Made by a program: the position numbers and the translations under genes. A stretch of 25,057 nt of DNA, from the NCBI GenBank assembly GCA_021399405.1, contig JAAFKL010000025.1, positions 1-25,057 on the forward strand, read 5' to 3'. The notes beneath the pieces are model-generated. The model saw only the letters and a list, made by a program, of their open reading frames with translations, was not told the DNA's origin and searched no databases. Each line of letters starts with the position of its first letter. The stretch's first letter is position 1. Of this stretch, positions 15,658-23,469 are shown piece by piece. The stretch comes from Candidatus Heimdallarchaeota archaeon (GTDB lineage: Archaea > Asgardarchaeota > Heimdallarchaeia > Heimdallarchaeales > Kariarchaeaceae).

Positions 15658-16227
15658 TCAGGAGAGATTTGTAATTCTTCTAATGGTTTCTCTTAATACC
15701 AGCCAAATAGATTTTGGGGCTTCATCTACATTGTTTGCTTCACTAAGTGCAATCATGGTAAATATTGGAGCCCAAATGGCTGCCATTACAGCACCCCATA
15801 GTGATTTGAAAATAATGAATTCATAGAGTGTAAAAGTGTCTAACTGAATTAACATCATTGATCCCACTATTAGAGGTGTGAAGAGTGATGTGACAAATAA
15901 CCCAAGAATGATACTTCCATAGAAATACCCTGACGGATATTTTTTCAAGAATTTCGGATTGTTATTTATAGGTTGAATTTTATGTCGGGCTACATCCCCA
16001 TATACCGCTCTGGTGATAAAAAAACACGTATAAAAAGTAAAATAAAAATTAGCTTGTATGATATCGATGGCAATACTTTTGATGCCGAACAAAGGGATCA
16101 CATCATCATTTCTAAAATAAAACCATGTAATAGCTCCATTTATGATGAGATTAATTATTACCGAGATTATTCCTTGATTAACTATGGCATACCTAAAATG
16201 AGATTTCGAGATATTATATTGAGATAT
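15658..16227 (-). CDS. Four-TM membrane protein, apparent ATA start
   Basis: 189 residues if it starts at ATA 16227. From GTG 16101 it would begin inside the fold (VIPLFGIKSIAIDIIQ). Extending upstream adds HFRYAIVNQGIISVIINLII-NGAITWFYFRNDD, a clear first TM segment followed by the VPL(F/W)G-type loop I recall from small bacterial membrane proteins, so the extension looks real. The frame contains no ATG, GTG or TTG before its TGA at 16240. That TGA overlaps a strong SD, GAGGTGA (plus-strand positions 16235-16241), which lies 7 bases before ATA 16227 and 4 before ATC 16230. TM segments lie at about 17-34, 50-68, 95-118 and 128-150. The function is unknown; it lies upstream of the secreted-protein gene on the same strand. 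Confidence 0.72.
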   Translation of the reverse strand: MSQYNISKSHFRYAIVNQGIISVIINLIINGAITWFYFRNDDVIPLFGIKSIAIDIIQANFYFTFYTCFFITRAVYGDVARHKIQPINNNPKFLKKYPSGYFYGSIILGLFVTSLFTPLIVGSMMLIQLDTFTLYEFIIFKSLWGAVMAAIWAPIFTMIALSEANNVDEAPKSIWLVLRETIRRITNLS

Positions 16228-16292
16228 GATATTGTCACCTCAGAACCTCGACTTATCTATCTTATTTGTATAATGTAGGAATTGGAAAAATT

Positions 16293-16303
16293 TTATAAAT
16301 ATA
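16293..16303 (+). promoter_or_regulatory. TATA-box candidate for globin
   Basis: TTATAAATATA predicts transcription from about 16323-16328. This leaves a leader of about 70 bases to ATG 16399 or about 8 bases to TTG 16333. Confidence 0.45.
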
Positions 16304-16398
16304 TTTAACTTAATTTCTAAAATATAGTAAATTTGTGTGTAGAAGAAATATTTTACAATTTGGTGCTGAAAATAATATTTCCGAGAATTACATTTAAT

Positions 16399-16854
16399 AT
16401 GTTGGAAATAAAATACAAATTTGTGAGTGTTATCGGCATATCCCTCTCAGACGTTGAGAAGGAGCTTATCATTGATAGTTGGCAAACAATCATTTCGGAT
16501 AGCGTAAAATTCTCACAGTCGTTTTACAAAAAACTTTTCGAATTAGATAGTTCTGCAGGATCTCTATTTAAAAGTGATTTAAGATCACAACAAATTAAAT
16601 TTATGGATTCTATTAATTACCTAGTGAAAAGAATGAGCGACTTAGAAGAGGCTACAAAACAAATGAAAAAGTTAGGTTTGAAGCATAAAGGATATTCAGT
16701 GAAGTCTAAGCATTATTCTCCATTTGGTAAAGCATTGATTTTTTGTTTTGAAACACATTTAGGGGAATTATTCTCTGAAGAATGCAAAATTGCTTGGTCC
16801 AAGCTTTACGATTCTGTTGCTGAATTTATGGTAAAAGGAACCAAGAGACAATAA
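16399..16854 (+). CDS. Single-domain globin
   Basis: 151 residues from ATG 16399. It has the globin core of the flavohemoglobin/neuroglobin type without a reductase domain: ISLSDVEKELIIDSWQ (helix A), SFYKKLFELDSSAGSLFK with the CD-corner Phe, QQIKFMDSINYLVKRM with a Gln at the likely distal E7 position, LGLKHKGYSVKSKHY with the proximal His, and FGKALIFCFETHLGELFSEECKIAWSKLYDSVAEFM. It should bind heme and handle O2 or NO. An in-frame TTG at 16333 would add 22 residues and fits the TATA box as a near-leaderless start, so the start is open. It converges with the DUF885 gene, with one base between the stops. Confidence 0.88.
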   Translation: MLEIKYKFVSVIGISLSDVEKELIIDSWQTIISDSVKFSQSFYKKLFELDSSAGSLFKSDLRSQQIKFMDSINYLVKRMSDLEEATKQMKKLGLKHKGYSVKSKHYSPFGKALIFCFETHLGELFSEECKIAWSKLYDSVAEFMVKGTKRQ

Positions 16855-16855
16855 A

Positions 16856-18520
16856 TTAAAATAATTTTTCATCATCGTTATTTAGCATAAACTTCCGGAG
16901 AATAGGGACTGGGGATGCTCCATAACTTAGTAATTCATCATGGAATGATTTTATTTTGTAATCTGATCCTTTTTCTTTTTTGTAATCTTCTCTTAATTTC
17001 TCAATCATAAGCTTTCCCAATGCATAATTTAAATAACCTGGATCGTACGTTCCTCTCTCAGCTTCACTCTCCGCTGGTTTTCTTCCCATATGTACTTTTT
17101 CCATAAACATTTTTGTAGCATCCTCAACAGAGAACGACGGGTCAGTGTGAAGTTTGATCGAACAAATTAATCTAACATTTCTTAGCAATGTCTCAATTAA
17201 TTGTGCCATACGGTATTCATAGTTTCCTTTCTGAAATCCATGTTCCCACATCGCTTCTTCGACATATAACGCATATCCTTCCCAAAAATGATAGGCTCCA
17301 TATAATTTTGCTACTATCATCTCTGTTCTTTGATTATGTAGATTATGTAAGAAATGACCAGGAAACGCTTCGTGTACTGAAATATCAATCAATCCTGGAT
17401 AATTGAATGTTTGTAACCAATCTTCCTTCTCTTCTTCAGTCCAGTCTTCATCTGGTGGTGTAATATAATAATAACTATCTGTCGCTTTTTTCTCTAATGC
17501 ACCTGGAGTATCCATCGCTGCGAATGCCCATTGTCTGAATGGTTTTGGAGTAGGAATAACTTTAGGAATAACATCACTTGGTACTGTTACAAAATCACTA
17601 TCGATTAAGAATTGTCTAATATCCTGCAAAACATTTTGTGTATCCTCAAAAAGAGATTCTGCAGTAGGATGGTTCTTTTTTATTTCTTTTATTAATTCGA
17701 TAGGTTCTAAATTTTCATTTATCTGTGAAGCTGCATAATTAAATTCTTGAAGATTCCTTTCTAAATTTCTTTCTCCAGCTTCTAAAATATCGGAAATTGT
17801 TACTTTCACTCTTTCATTTTTTTGAAGCATGCGAGTATACAACTCTTCTCCAAGCCTGAAACTTCCCTTGAAATTGTCTTGATTTGATTGTAATAAAGTA
17901 ACAAATTCATTCAATGATTTTACTGCAGTTTGGGATGCCTGTTCCAAATTCCTTTGCAGATCTGATGGGATCTCAATCTCGTCACCAGCAATTTCTAATA
18001 TTTCTGTTTTGATATTTGATATAAATATCGACATTCCTGATAGCATCATTATAGCCATATTCCCATTTTCAGGAGCAATTTTACTTATGACAAGATTATT
18101 TTTCGCAGTTTGATAATAATCAGGAAGTTGATTAAGGTGAACGATCAGTTCTTTTGTTCTTTGAAGCAATGGTGCGTAATTTTTCAACAAGTAATCATAT
18201 ATGAATGATGCACCAACATAGGATAGCGGATTAGTCTCAAGTGAGTTTAAATCAACAATGTCATATTTTAATGAATCAATTTTGTTTTCTAGAACAAGAT
18301 AGTCTACTTGATAATTACGGTTTAATTGATCAAAATTGATGTCAGTAAGTTCATTTTCTATATTTTCTAAAAACAACAAATAAGCTTGAGTATTGGATTT
18401 AGACAAATTTGGTAAAAACCCTGCATATTCCCTCAATCCTTCACTAAATGCTTCTGTTGGAGATTCTGTTGCCCACATTCTAATGAACTTATCAACGATA
18501 TCCTTGAATTGCTGATCCAT
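16856..18520 (-). CDS. DUF885-family metallopeptidase-like protein
   Basis: 554 residues, usual for the family. The N-terminal 350 residues are helical. The signature lies at 381-389 (SVHEAFPGH, an HExxPGH variant of HExxH) with a second acidic motif WEGYALYVEEAMW at 413-425, which together can hold a zinc ion as in peptidases with an HExxH...E site. Family members are mostly uncharacterised putative zinc carboxypeptidase/aminopeptidase-like proteins. MKFRQWAFAAMDTPGALE-type and RKPAESEAERGTYDPGYLNYALGK motifs of the family are also present (the first reads PKPFRQWAFAAMDTPGALE here). There is no signal peptide, so it is probably cytosolic peptide turnover. The start is ATG 18520. Confidence 0.9.
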   Translation of the reverse strand: MDQQFKDIVDKFIRMWATESPTEAFSEGLREYAGFLPNLSKSNTQAYLLFLENIENELTDINFDQLNRNYQVDYLVLENKIDSLKYDIVDLNSLETNPLSYVGASFIYDYLLKNYAPLLQRTKELIVHLNQLPDYYQTAKNNLVISKIAPENGNMAIMMLSGMSIFISNIKTEILEIAGDEIEIPSDLQRNLEQASQTAVKSLNEFVTLLQSNQDNFKGSFRLGEELYTRMLQKNERVKVTISDILEAGERNLERNLQEFNYAASQINENLEPIELIKEIKKNHPTAESLFEDTQNVLQDIRQFLIDSDFVTVPSDVIPKVIPTPKPFRQWAFAAMDTPGALEKKATDSYYYITPPDEDWTEEEKEDWLQTFNYPGLIDISVHEAFPGHFLHNLHNQRTEMIVAKLYGAYHFWEGYALYVEEAMWEHGFQKGNYEYRMAQLIETLLRNVRLICSIKLHTDPSFSVEDATKMFMEKVHMGRKPAESEAERGTYDPGYLNYALGKLMIEKLREDYKKEKGSDYKIKSFHDELLSYGASPVPILRKFMLNNDDEKLF

Positions 18521-18664
18521 AAATATTTCGAGGCTAAATATTATTTCAAAAACATGGTAATAACCATCAGTGTTTCTGAATTAATTTAATATTTATTCAT
18601 TTTTTGCCACAGAATACGAGTGATTGATTGAAAGTAGTAAATTGATTCTGTTGTTCATTCCGAG

Positions 18665-18674
18665 TATTTATACT
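18665..18674 (+). promoter_or_regulatory. TATA box for the small orphan at 18695
   Basis: ATTTATACTA is centred about 25 bases before ATG 18695, the geometry of a leaderless archaeal transcript. Confidence 0.5.
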
Positions 18675-18694
18675 AAACTGAAAATTATTTACCG

Positions 18695-19057
18695 ATGGCA
18701 GATGTTGATTATGTGAGAACAACCAATATTACCAACCGGACTGCCAAGCATTTCAAACTTACTCATCATCTAAAGTCATCTTTATTTGAGGTAAGAGAAC
18801 TAGGTTTTGCGAAACCGAAAACTATGAAGGTATTTTATAAAAATTATACCAGAGGAAGTTCTAATCTGTCTAACAGAAACGCCGTTTCCAGTGATCAGAC
18901 GGTGGATAAAAATCACGGTAACACATCTTTGTTGATCTCATCTTTCGAGCCATCGAAAGAGGGAGAAGATGACAGAAACACGGATTCGCAAGAATCGAGG
19001 ATACTATTAGCTTCGGAAGAAGTTGTGGCGACACATGATAGTGTTTGTGGAACGTGA
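18695..19057 (+). CDS. Small polar orphan protein
   Basis: 120 residues, no TM segment and no recognised domain. The N-terminal 55 residues are basic (HFKLTHHLKSSLFEV, KPKTMKVFYKNYTRG). The rest is Ser-, Asp- and Glu-rich and probably disordered (SFEPSKEGEDDRNTDSQESR). The TATA box at the leaderless distance supports expression. GC is a little higher than in the flanking regions. It could be a fast-evolving lineage-specific gene or a remnant of a mobile gene. Confidence 0.5.
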   Translation: MADVDYVRTTNITNRTAKHFKLTHHLKSSLFEVRELGFAKPKTMKVFYKNYTRGSSNLSNRNAVSSDQTVDKNHGNTSLLISSFEPSKEGEDDRNTDSQESRILLASEEVVATHDSVCGT

Positions 19058-19224
19058 AAACCATATTTTCAATTGGAAATAAATAATGGTAGGATCATGT
19101 TCTGAACAATAAAATAATACCAAAAAATTGTTTAATTTATAATCTGATAATATTTGATTTTCAGATGAAATGACATATAACATATGCTCCATAATTCAAC
19201 ATATTCTAATTAGATGTTGAGACT

Positions 19225-19488
19225 ATGAATAGTAAATTAATCACCAAGTTTGCAGTTTTAAGTTTAATTGCGGTGTTGGTATTCATACCTGTTGAAAATG
19301 CAAAAACAGATAGTTCTTCCTTAGAATCCTCGTCTAGTATAGTTTACGAAAATCCAAAAAGTAACAAATTTTCTGATCTTCTTACAAATTTTGGGTTGTT
19401 GATCGTAGCTTTACTTGTAGCGGTTCTTGCAAAAGCAATCTTTGATTATATTAAGATTAGAAATCAATCTCTTTTAATAAACTATTAA
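19225..19488 (+). CDS. Small secreted/membrane protein
   Basis: 87 residues. It has a signal-like N-terminus (LITKFAVLSLIAVLVFIPVENAKT), a short Ser-rich external segment (SSSLESSSS), a second TM segment at about 55-73 (NFGLLIVALLVAVLAKAIFDY) and a short basic tail. The family is not recognised. It is 28 bases upstream of the DUF167 gene and may be cotranscribed with it. Confidence 0.7.
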   Translation: MNSKLITKFAVLSLIAVLVFIPVENAKTDSSSLESSSSIVYENPKSNKFSDLLTNFGLLIVALLVAVLAKAIFDYIKIRNQSLLINY

Positions 19489-19516
19489 ATATAATTCAAT
19501 TAAGGCTGATATTCGA

Positions 19517-19810
19517 TTGTTGTTTTCAAACGAAAAATATGAAAATATTATTTATCTACGAGTGTTAGTGAAACCAGGATCGAAAGAACAACAATTTTTT
19601 AGTGAAGGGAATGAGCTAAAAGTTTATCTTAAAGCCTCTCCTGTTAAAGGCAAAGCCAATAAAGAATTAATTTCATTTCTTGCTGATGTATTTAAATTAA
19701 AAAAAACAGATTTAGAGATTGTTAAAGGACATAAAAGCAGAGATAAAGTAGTTTCAATTATGAATTGTTCAATTGAATATGCGCACAATATTTTGACTCT
19801 TGAAAATTAG
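19517..19810 (+). CDS. DUF167/YggU-family protein
   Basis: 97 residues, the family's normal size. Its signature is clear: RVLVKPGSKEQQF, LKVYLKASPVKGKANKELISFLADVFKLKKTDLEIVKGHKSRDK, i.e. the (A/S)PPVxGKANxxL and GxxSRxK motifs. It is a small cytosolic protein of conserved but unknown function. The start is TTG 19517; no ATG is available before the family core. Its TAG (19808-19810) interlocks with the TAA of the opposing gene (19807-19809). Confidence 0.92.
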   Translation: MLFSNEKYENIIYLRVLVKPGSKEQQFFSEGNELKVYLKASPVKGKANKELISFLADVFKLKKTDLEIVKGHKSRDKVVSIMNCSIEYAHNILTLEN

Positions 19811-20355
19811 AATCCTACAATTTCAAATGAAGCAATTAATTCTGCACGATCAGATATCGTAGTATTGATTTCTTCAATATTGCTTTTAATTCTGTATATA
19901 TCTCTTTCAATATCTAATAAATCTAGGGCTTCTAATTTCTCAGATACTTTTTGTATATCATCTTTTGTTGAACGGAATTCTAGAATTGTTTCACTTTCTA
20001 GGAGGTAGAGAACTGATATTTCTATGTTTTCAGATATATCCGGAGTCTCAAAAAACGTCGAATGACGATATACATCAGAGGTTAGTAATGTTCTCAAATC
20101 ATTTAACATTGTTAATATCTGATTACTTGCTGACCATGTAGAAAGAAGTTGTCCTTGCATTAGTTGATTCTGTACATTTGAGTATGCATTTATCAAATCC
20201 AATATCATATCATAGAGATAATTGCGAAGAGCCCTATCTGACTGAGATCGATCTTTCACGTTATCGTATCCTGCATATTCTTTAATTGTATTTTTCAGTG
20301 ATTTCAGTGTTTCACTTTCTGAGCCAGTGAATTTTTTCTGTTTCCGCTTGAACAT
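19807..20355 (-). CDS. Helical hypothetical protein
   Basis: 182 residues. A basic N-terminus (MFKRKQKKF) is followed by long helices, including LRNYLYDMILDLINAYSNVQNQLMQ and a C-terminal coiled-coil-like stretch (KLEALDLLDIERDIYRIKSNIEEI). Size and basic start recall ESCRT-III proteins, but the Snf7 pattern is not evident, so I leave the function open. ATG 20355 is a good start. It converges tail to tail with the DUF167 gene. Confidence 0.72.
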   Translation of the reverse strand: MFKRKQKKFTGSESETLKSLKNTIKEYAGYDNVKDRSQSDRALRNYLYDMILDLINAYSNVQNQLMQGQLLSTWSASNQILTMLNDLRTLLTSDVYRHSTFFETPDISENIEISVLYLLESETILEFRSTKDDIQKVSEKLEALDLLDIERDIYRIKSNIEEINTTISDRAELIASFEIVGF

Positions 20356-20475
20356 TACTCAATCCAATTCTAGGAAGCTTACTATATGGGTTTAGTGGAG
20401 ATAATCTAAATTTGCAAAAGAAAATAACTATTATTTTATCAAAAGCTAGTTTCAATATACAAATTCAGAATTGTT

Positions 20476-20491
20476 ACCATTTGTAAATGGT
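20476..20491. promoter_or_regulatory. Inverted repeat upstream of the RibB-like gene
   Basis: ACCATTT-GT-AAATGGT gives seven-base arms around two bases, 23 bases before ATG 20515. It is either an operator or a small hairpin in the leader. Confidence 0.4.
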
Positions 20492-20514
20492 GGAAAAACT
20501 AAAGATAGTGCTAA

Positions 20515-21312
20515 ATGTTATTAAGAAAATCAACTACTGACAATTTGCTGGGATTTGACTTGTTTGATCAATTAGATAATGTAAAAACTGCTTGGAATGA
20601 GAACAGAGTTGTAATGCTTCAAAATTCTCTTCTTTCGTCTAGTAATAAAGAGAAAATTACTCTTGTTGCTCCTACCTCGATTATTTCCTCACATATGTTG
20701 AAACAAATAAGAGATTTTGGAGGTGCGAATATTACAGTAAATATTAGTTATGATCTTTGTAAAACATTAGAATTGCCTTTTATGAGGACAGTCTATCGCG
20801 CCGTTGCTTCAAGATATCCAATTATTGATTATTTTATGACGCAAGAAAAATCAAACTCAGAGATTTCTAACTCCGCTTATTCATTAACAATTGATGCTGT
20901 TGATGTTGAATTTGGTAATACCTTTAATGATGTTCTAGCAACAATTCAGCAAGTGGGAAAGTTGATAGATGAATTTCATAATCATGAGTTAAAACAAAAT
21001 GAATTTGTGACACAATTTCGTAAATCTTTCAAAGTTCCTGGACATGTACCTGTGATTCGATCATCACTACATCAATTGAAGGGAAAAGTGTCAACTTCAG
21101 AATTAAGTTTAGCTTTATGTCAAGTAGCTAAGTTCCCAATGACCTCTGTGATTTGTGATATGATTGATCCGAAAACTGGAAATTACTTAACTATTGAGAA
21201 AGCTAAAAACATATCTGCCAAACATAATATACCTATTATCGATACAAAAACTGTTATTGATCTTTGGAGGAGTATTTTAAAAGTCCCTAAAAACGATATA
21301 GCTGAATATTAA
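20515..21312 (+). CDS. RibB-like (DHBP synthase fold) protein lacking key catalytic residues
   Basis: 265 residues aligning along its length with archaeal 3,4-dihydroxy-2-butanone-4-phosphate synthase of riboflavin synthesis. Matches include KTLELPFM (LGIPFM in the M. jannaschii enzyme), YSLTID (FSITIN), FRKSFKVPGHVPVIR (FRSPGHVTLLR) with G176-H177, SELSLALCQVAKFPMTSVICDMI ([23 protein letters not shown]) and EKAKNISAKHNIP. The acidic loop (DEREGETDM in the reference) is replaced by NSLLSSSNKEK near 37-47. The GHTE metal-ligand His is a Thr at 194, with only E196 kept. The enzyme may therefore be inactive and have a new, perhaps ligand-binding or regulatory, role. The comparison is from memory. 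The start is ATG 20515. Confidence 0.85.
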   Translation: MLLRKSTTDNLLGFDLFDQLDNVKTAWNENRVVMLQNSLLSSSNKEKITLVAPTSIISSHMLKQIRDFGGANITVNISYDLCKTLELPFMRTVYRAVASRYPIIDYFMTQEKSNSEISNSAYSLTIDAVDVEFGNTFNDVLATIQQVGKLIDEFHNHELKQNEFVTQFRKSFKVPGHVPVIRSSLHQLKGKVSTSELSLALCQVAKFPMTSVICDMIDPKTGNYLTIEKAKNISAKHNIPIIDTKTVIDLWRSILKVPKNDIAEY

Positions 21313-21316
21313 ATAA

Positions 21317-22747
21317 TTAAGTTTGAATGTTTGCTGGCGATTCTTCATTTTCTGGGATTCGTAATATACCTATGAACATACCTGCAACTAAGATTAATTC
21401 AAACAAAACGAATCCGATTAAAATAGCCACGTGGGTACCATCCTCACCCTCTCCAAACAAACCAGTCCAAGACTGAATCAGTGAGAATCCTCCTATGAAT
21501 ATACCACCCACTAGGACTCCAATAATTTCACCTAATGCGATGACGAAGTGATATCCACTCATGACCTCTCCATCTGAACTCTCTTCAGCGGTATCCCCTA
21601 GTATCCCCATCAGGACTGGAATGAGTGCTGAAAACATAAATGCACCTGGAAGTGCAGAAACAAGGAAGTAAATATTGTGTATTGATATGTCATCTTTGTA
21701 GAATGGATAACCAATTCCTGCACCAAGAAGACCTGCAATGGGCAATCCATATAAACCAACTTTCAAAGTGGTTTTTCTACCCTTTCTGTCCGCAAACATT
21801 CCCCAGAATGGAGCTGGTAATGCAAGGCCAACTAAAACGACCATTAATGGTAATAAAGCGTCATAACCCCGAGTTTCACTTTCCTCACCAGAGAGTATGA
21901 AACTAACAGTTGGGCCCCATAGAGAAGCAGATCCGATTAATGCTGCAATTGATAACCAAGGGAGTAACATGGGTCTTCGTTCTTCAGAGAGCATAACACG
22001 AGCTGCAATTGAAACATCTTCTTTGAGATTGAATTTCTTACGGTGGACTCCTGTATGTTCAGTACTTTTTAAACCAATTACTAGTAGCAACGTAGCAACT
22101 GCCAAAAGTACTGTTAGTAAGGGAAATGTCTTAGCAATTTGTATAGCTTGATCATGAGTTCCATCTTTTTCATCTACTTTTAGTATTATCCACAAGAATC
22201 CACCAAGCATTATACCTGCTGCTCGTCCATATAGAATTGCATTGTCGTAATATGCCATACGAAGAGCTCGGTTTTCATTTGTTGATAAATTATTTATGAA
22301 ACCCAAAGTGGGTGCAACTTTAGCTGATGCAAATACTCCATGAATGAAATGTACAGTTGCTAAATAGAAGGTTAATGCGATAATTGCAATCAAAGGATCC
22401 GAAATTTTGATAAATATAAGTGATGAAGGTGCATACATCAACAATACGACACCAGCACCTATTGTAGCGTAAAGTAGAATCGGCTTAGATCCTATCTTAT
22501 CTGAACTACTCCCGTAATACCCGGTCAAAGCAATTTCAGCAATATAATATGTAATGGCAGCAAAAGAAATCAATAAAATGGAAAATCCACTGGTTGGGGA
22601 ATATCCACCAATTTCTAATGCCCAAACTAATAACCAATCAAAAAGAAGGATTGCAGCTCCAAATCCTGTTCGTAACAAAAATGTTGAGAGATATAATACA
22701 GTTAATTCAACTCTATGAGAAAGTCTATTCTCGTTCATTGAGCTCAT
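21317..22747 (-). CDS. MFS transporter
   Basis: 476 residues, about 12 TM segments. Motif A occurs in both halves: GYYGSSSDKIGSKPILL in the TM2-TM3 loop and FWGMFADRKGRKTTLKVG in the second half. The first half also has the TM segment LLRTGFGAAILLFDWLLVWAL and YDNAILYGRAAGIMLGGF. The substrate is not indicated. The start is ATG 22747, with another Met three residues in (ATG 22738). It converges with the RibB-like gene after four bases. Confidence 0.9.
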   Translation of the reverse strand: MSSMNENRLSHRVELTVLYLSTFLLRTGFGAAILLFDWLLVWALEIGGYSPTSGFSILLISFAAITYYIAEIALTGYYGSSSDKIGSKPILLYATIGAGVVLLMYAPSSLIFIKISDPLIAIIALTFYLATVHFIHGVFASAKVAPTLGFINNLSTNENRALRMAYYDNAILYGRAAGIMLGGFLWIILKVDEKDGTHDQAIQIAKTFPLLTVLLAVATLLLVIGLKSTEHTGVHRKKFNLKEDVSIAARVMLSEERRPMLLPWLSIAALIGSASLWGPTVSFILSGEESETRGYDALLPLMVVLVGLALPAPFWGMFADRKGRKTTLKVGLYGLPIAGLLGAGIGYPFYKDDISIHNIYFLVSALPGAFMFSALIPVLMGILGDTAEESSDGEVMSGYHFVIALGEIIGVLVGGIFIGGFSLIQSWTGLFGEGEDGTHVAILIGFVLFELILVAGMFIGILRIPENEESPANIQT

Positions 22748-22860
22748 TACTTTGCTTAATTTACAAAGATTATAAAATTGAGTATCGGATTACTCTATAC
22801 ACATGAAAATTGAATAGGAATAAATCGATTTTTCAATCTTTAATCAGTTTATTGTGATCT

Positions 22861-23367
22861 TTAACTTAATTTTAAAGGGTTATTGCCAGAAATTAAAGTT
22901 TCAAGATTATCTAAATTCTCAATAGATCTTGGAAAGTATTCCAATTGATTATCACTGATATTCAATTGAGTCAATTTTGACAATCGGATGAAAATGTCTT
23001 CAGGTAGATCTGTTAGTTGATTTTGTTTTAGAGTTAGTACAGATAATTTTTGTAAAGGATCAAAAATTCCATCTGATAAATCACGTAGATTATTGTTAGA
23101 CAAGTTGAGAAATTGTAAATTCATAAGGAAATCAAAAATTCCATTGGGTATCTCTCTTAATTTATTGTGACTAACATCCAAATATAATAATTTTGCAAAC
23201 GGATCAAAGATACCAAGAGGTAGGGTACTTATTTCAAGTCTAGATATGTCCAACCCAATTAATTGGCCATTTCGAAATTGAGTTGCATCTCTACTGGATA
23301 CATCATCATATACTTCTTCCTTCCCTATTCTCTGAAGTAAAGAAAATAACTCTTCATGATCATCCAT
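22861..23367 (-). CDS. Leucine-rich-repeat protein
   Basis: 168 residues. An acidic N-terminal helix (MDDHEELFSLLQRIGKEE) precedes about five LRR units of 23-24 residues from residue 36 on. The consensus is LxxLxLSxNxLxxLPxGIFDxLxx; examples are LLYLDVSHNKLREIPNGIFD and LQFLNLSNNNLRDLSDGIFD. It has no signal peptide, so it is a cytosolic protein-binding scaffold. It lies 102 bases downstream of a Rab/Ras-type GTPase on the same strand. Eukaryotic Roco proteins and many Asgard GTPase loci combine LRR and GTPase parts, so a physical or functional pair is likely by inference. It has its own TATA-like run (AATATAAAGTA, near 23437-23447), so it may be expressed separately. Confidence 0.9.
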   Translation of the reverse strand: MDDHEELFSLLQRIGKEEVYDDVSSRDATQFRNGQLIGLDISRLEISTLPLGIFDPFAKLLYLDVSHNKLREIPNGIFDFLMNLQFLNLSNNNLRDLSDGIFDPLQKLSVLTLKQNQLTDLPEDIFIRLSKLTQLNISDNQLEYFPRSIENLDNLETLISGNNPLKLS

Positions 23368-23469
23368 AATTTTCTTACTTTGAGAGTATTATATTTAACA
23401 TTTACTTCGATTATAATGAAATTGGGAGATTGAATACTTTATATTACAAATTTAAGATTTAAAAATCTA

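Noticed and set aside
15441..15674. 77-codon plus-strand ORF across the promoter of the secreted protein
   Set aside because: It overlaps the start of the secreted protein and its TATA/SD region, and its composition is not protein-like.
15973..16278. 101-codon plus-strand ORF opposite the four-TM gene
   Set aside because: It lies antisense to the extended N-terminus of the membrane protein, which has a strong SD and TM pattern. The plus-strand product has no family features.
19807..20355. ESCRT-III/Snf7-like protein
   Set aside because: Size, helicity and a basic N-terminus fit, but the characteristic Snf7 helix pattern and a C-terminal MIM motif are not recognisable.
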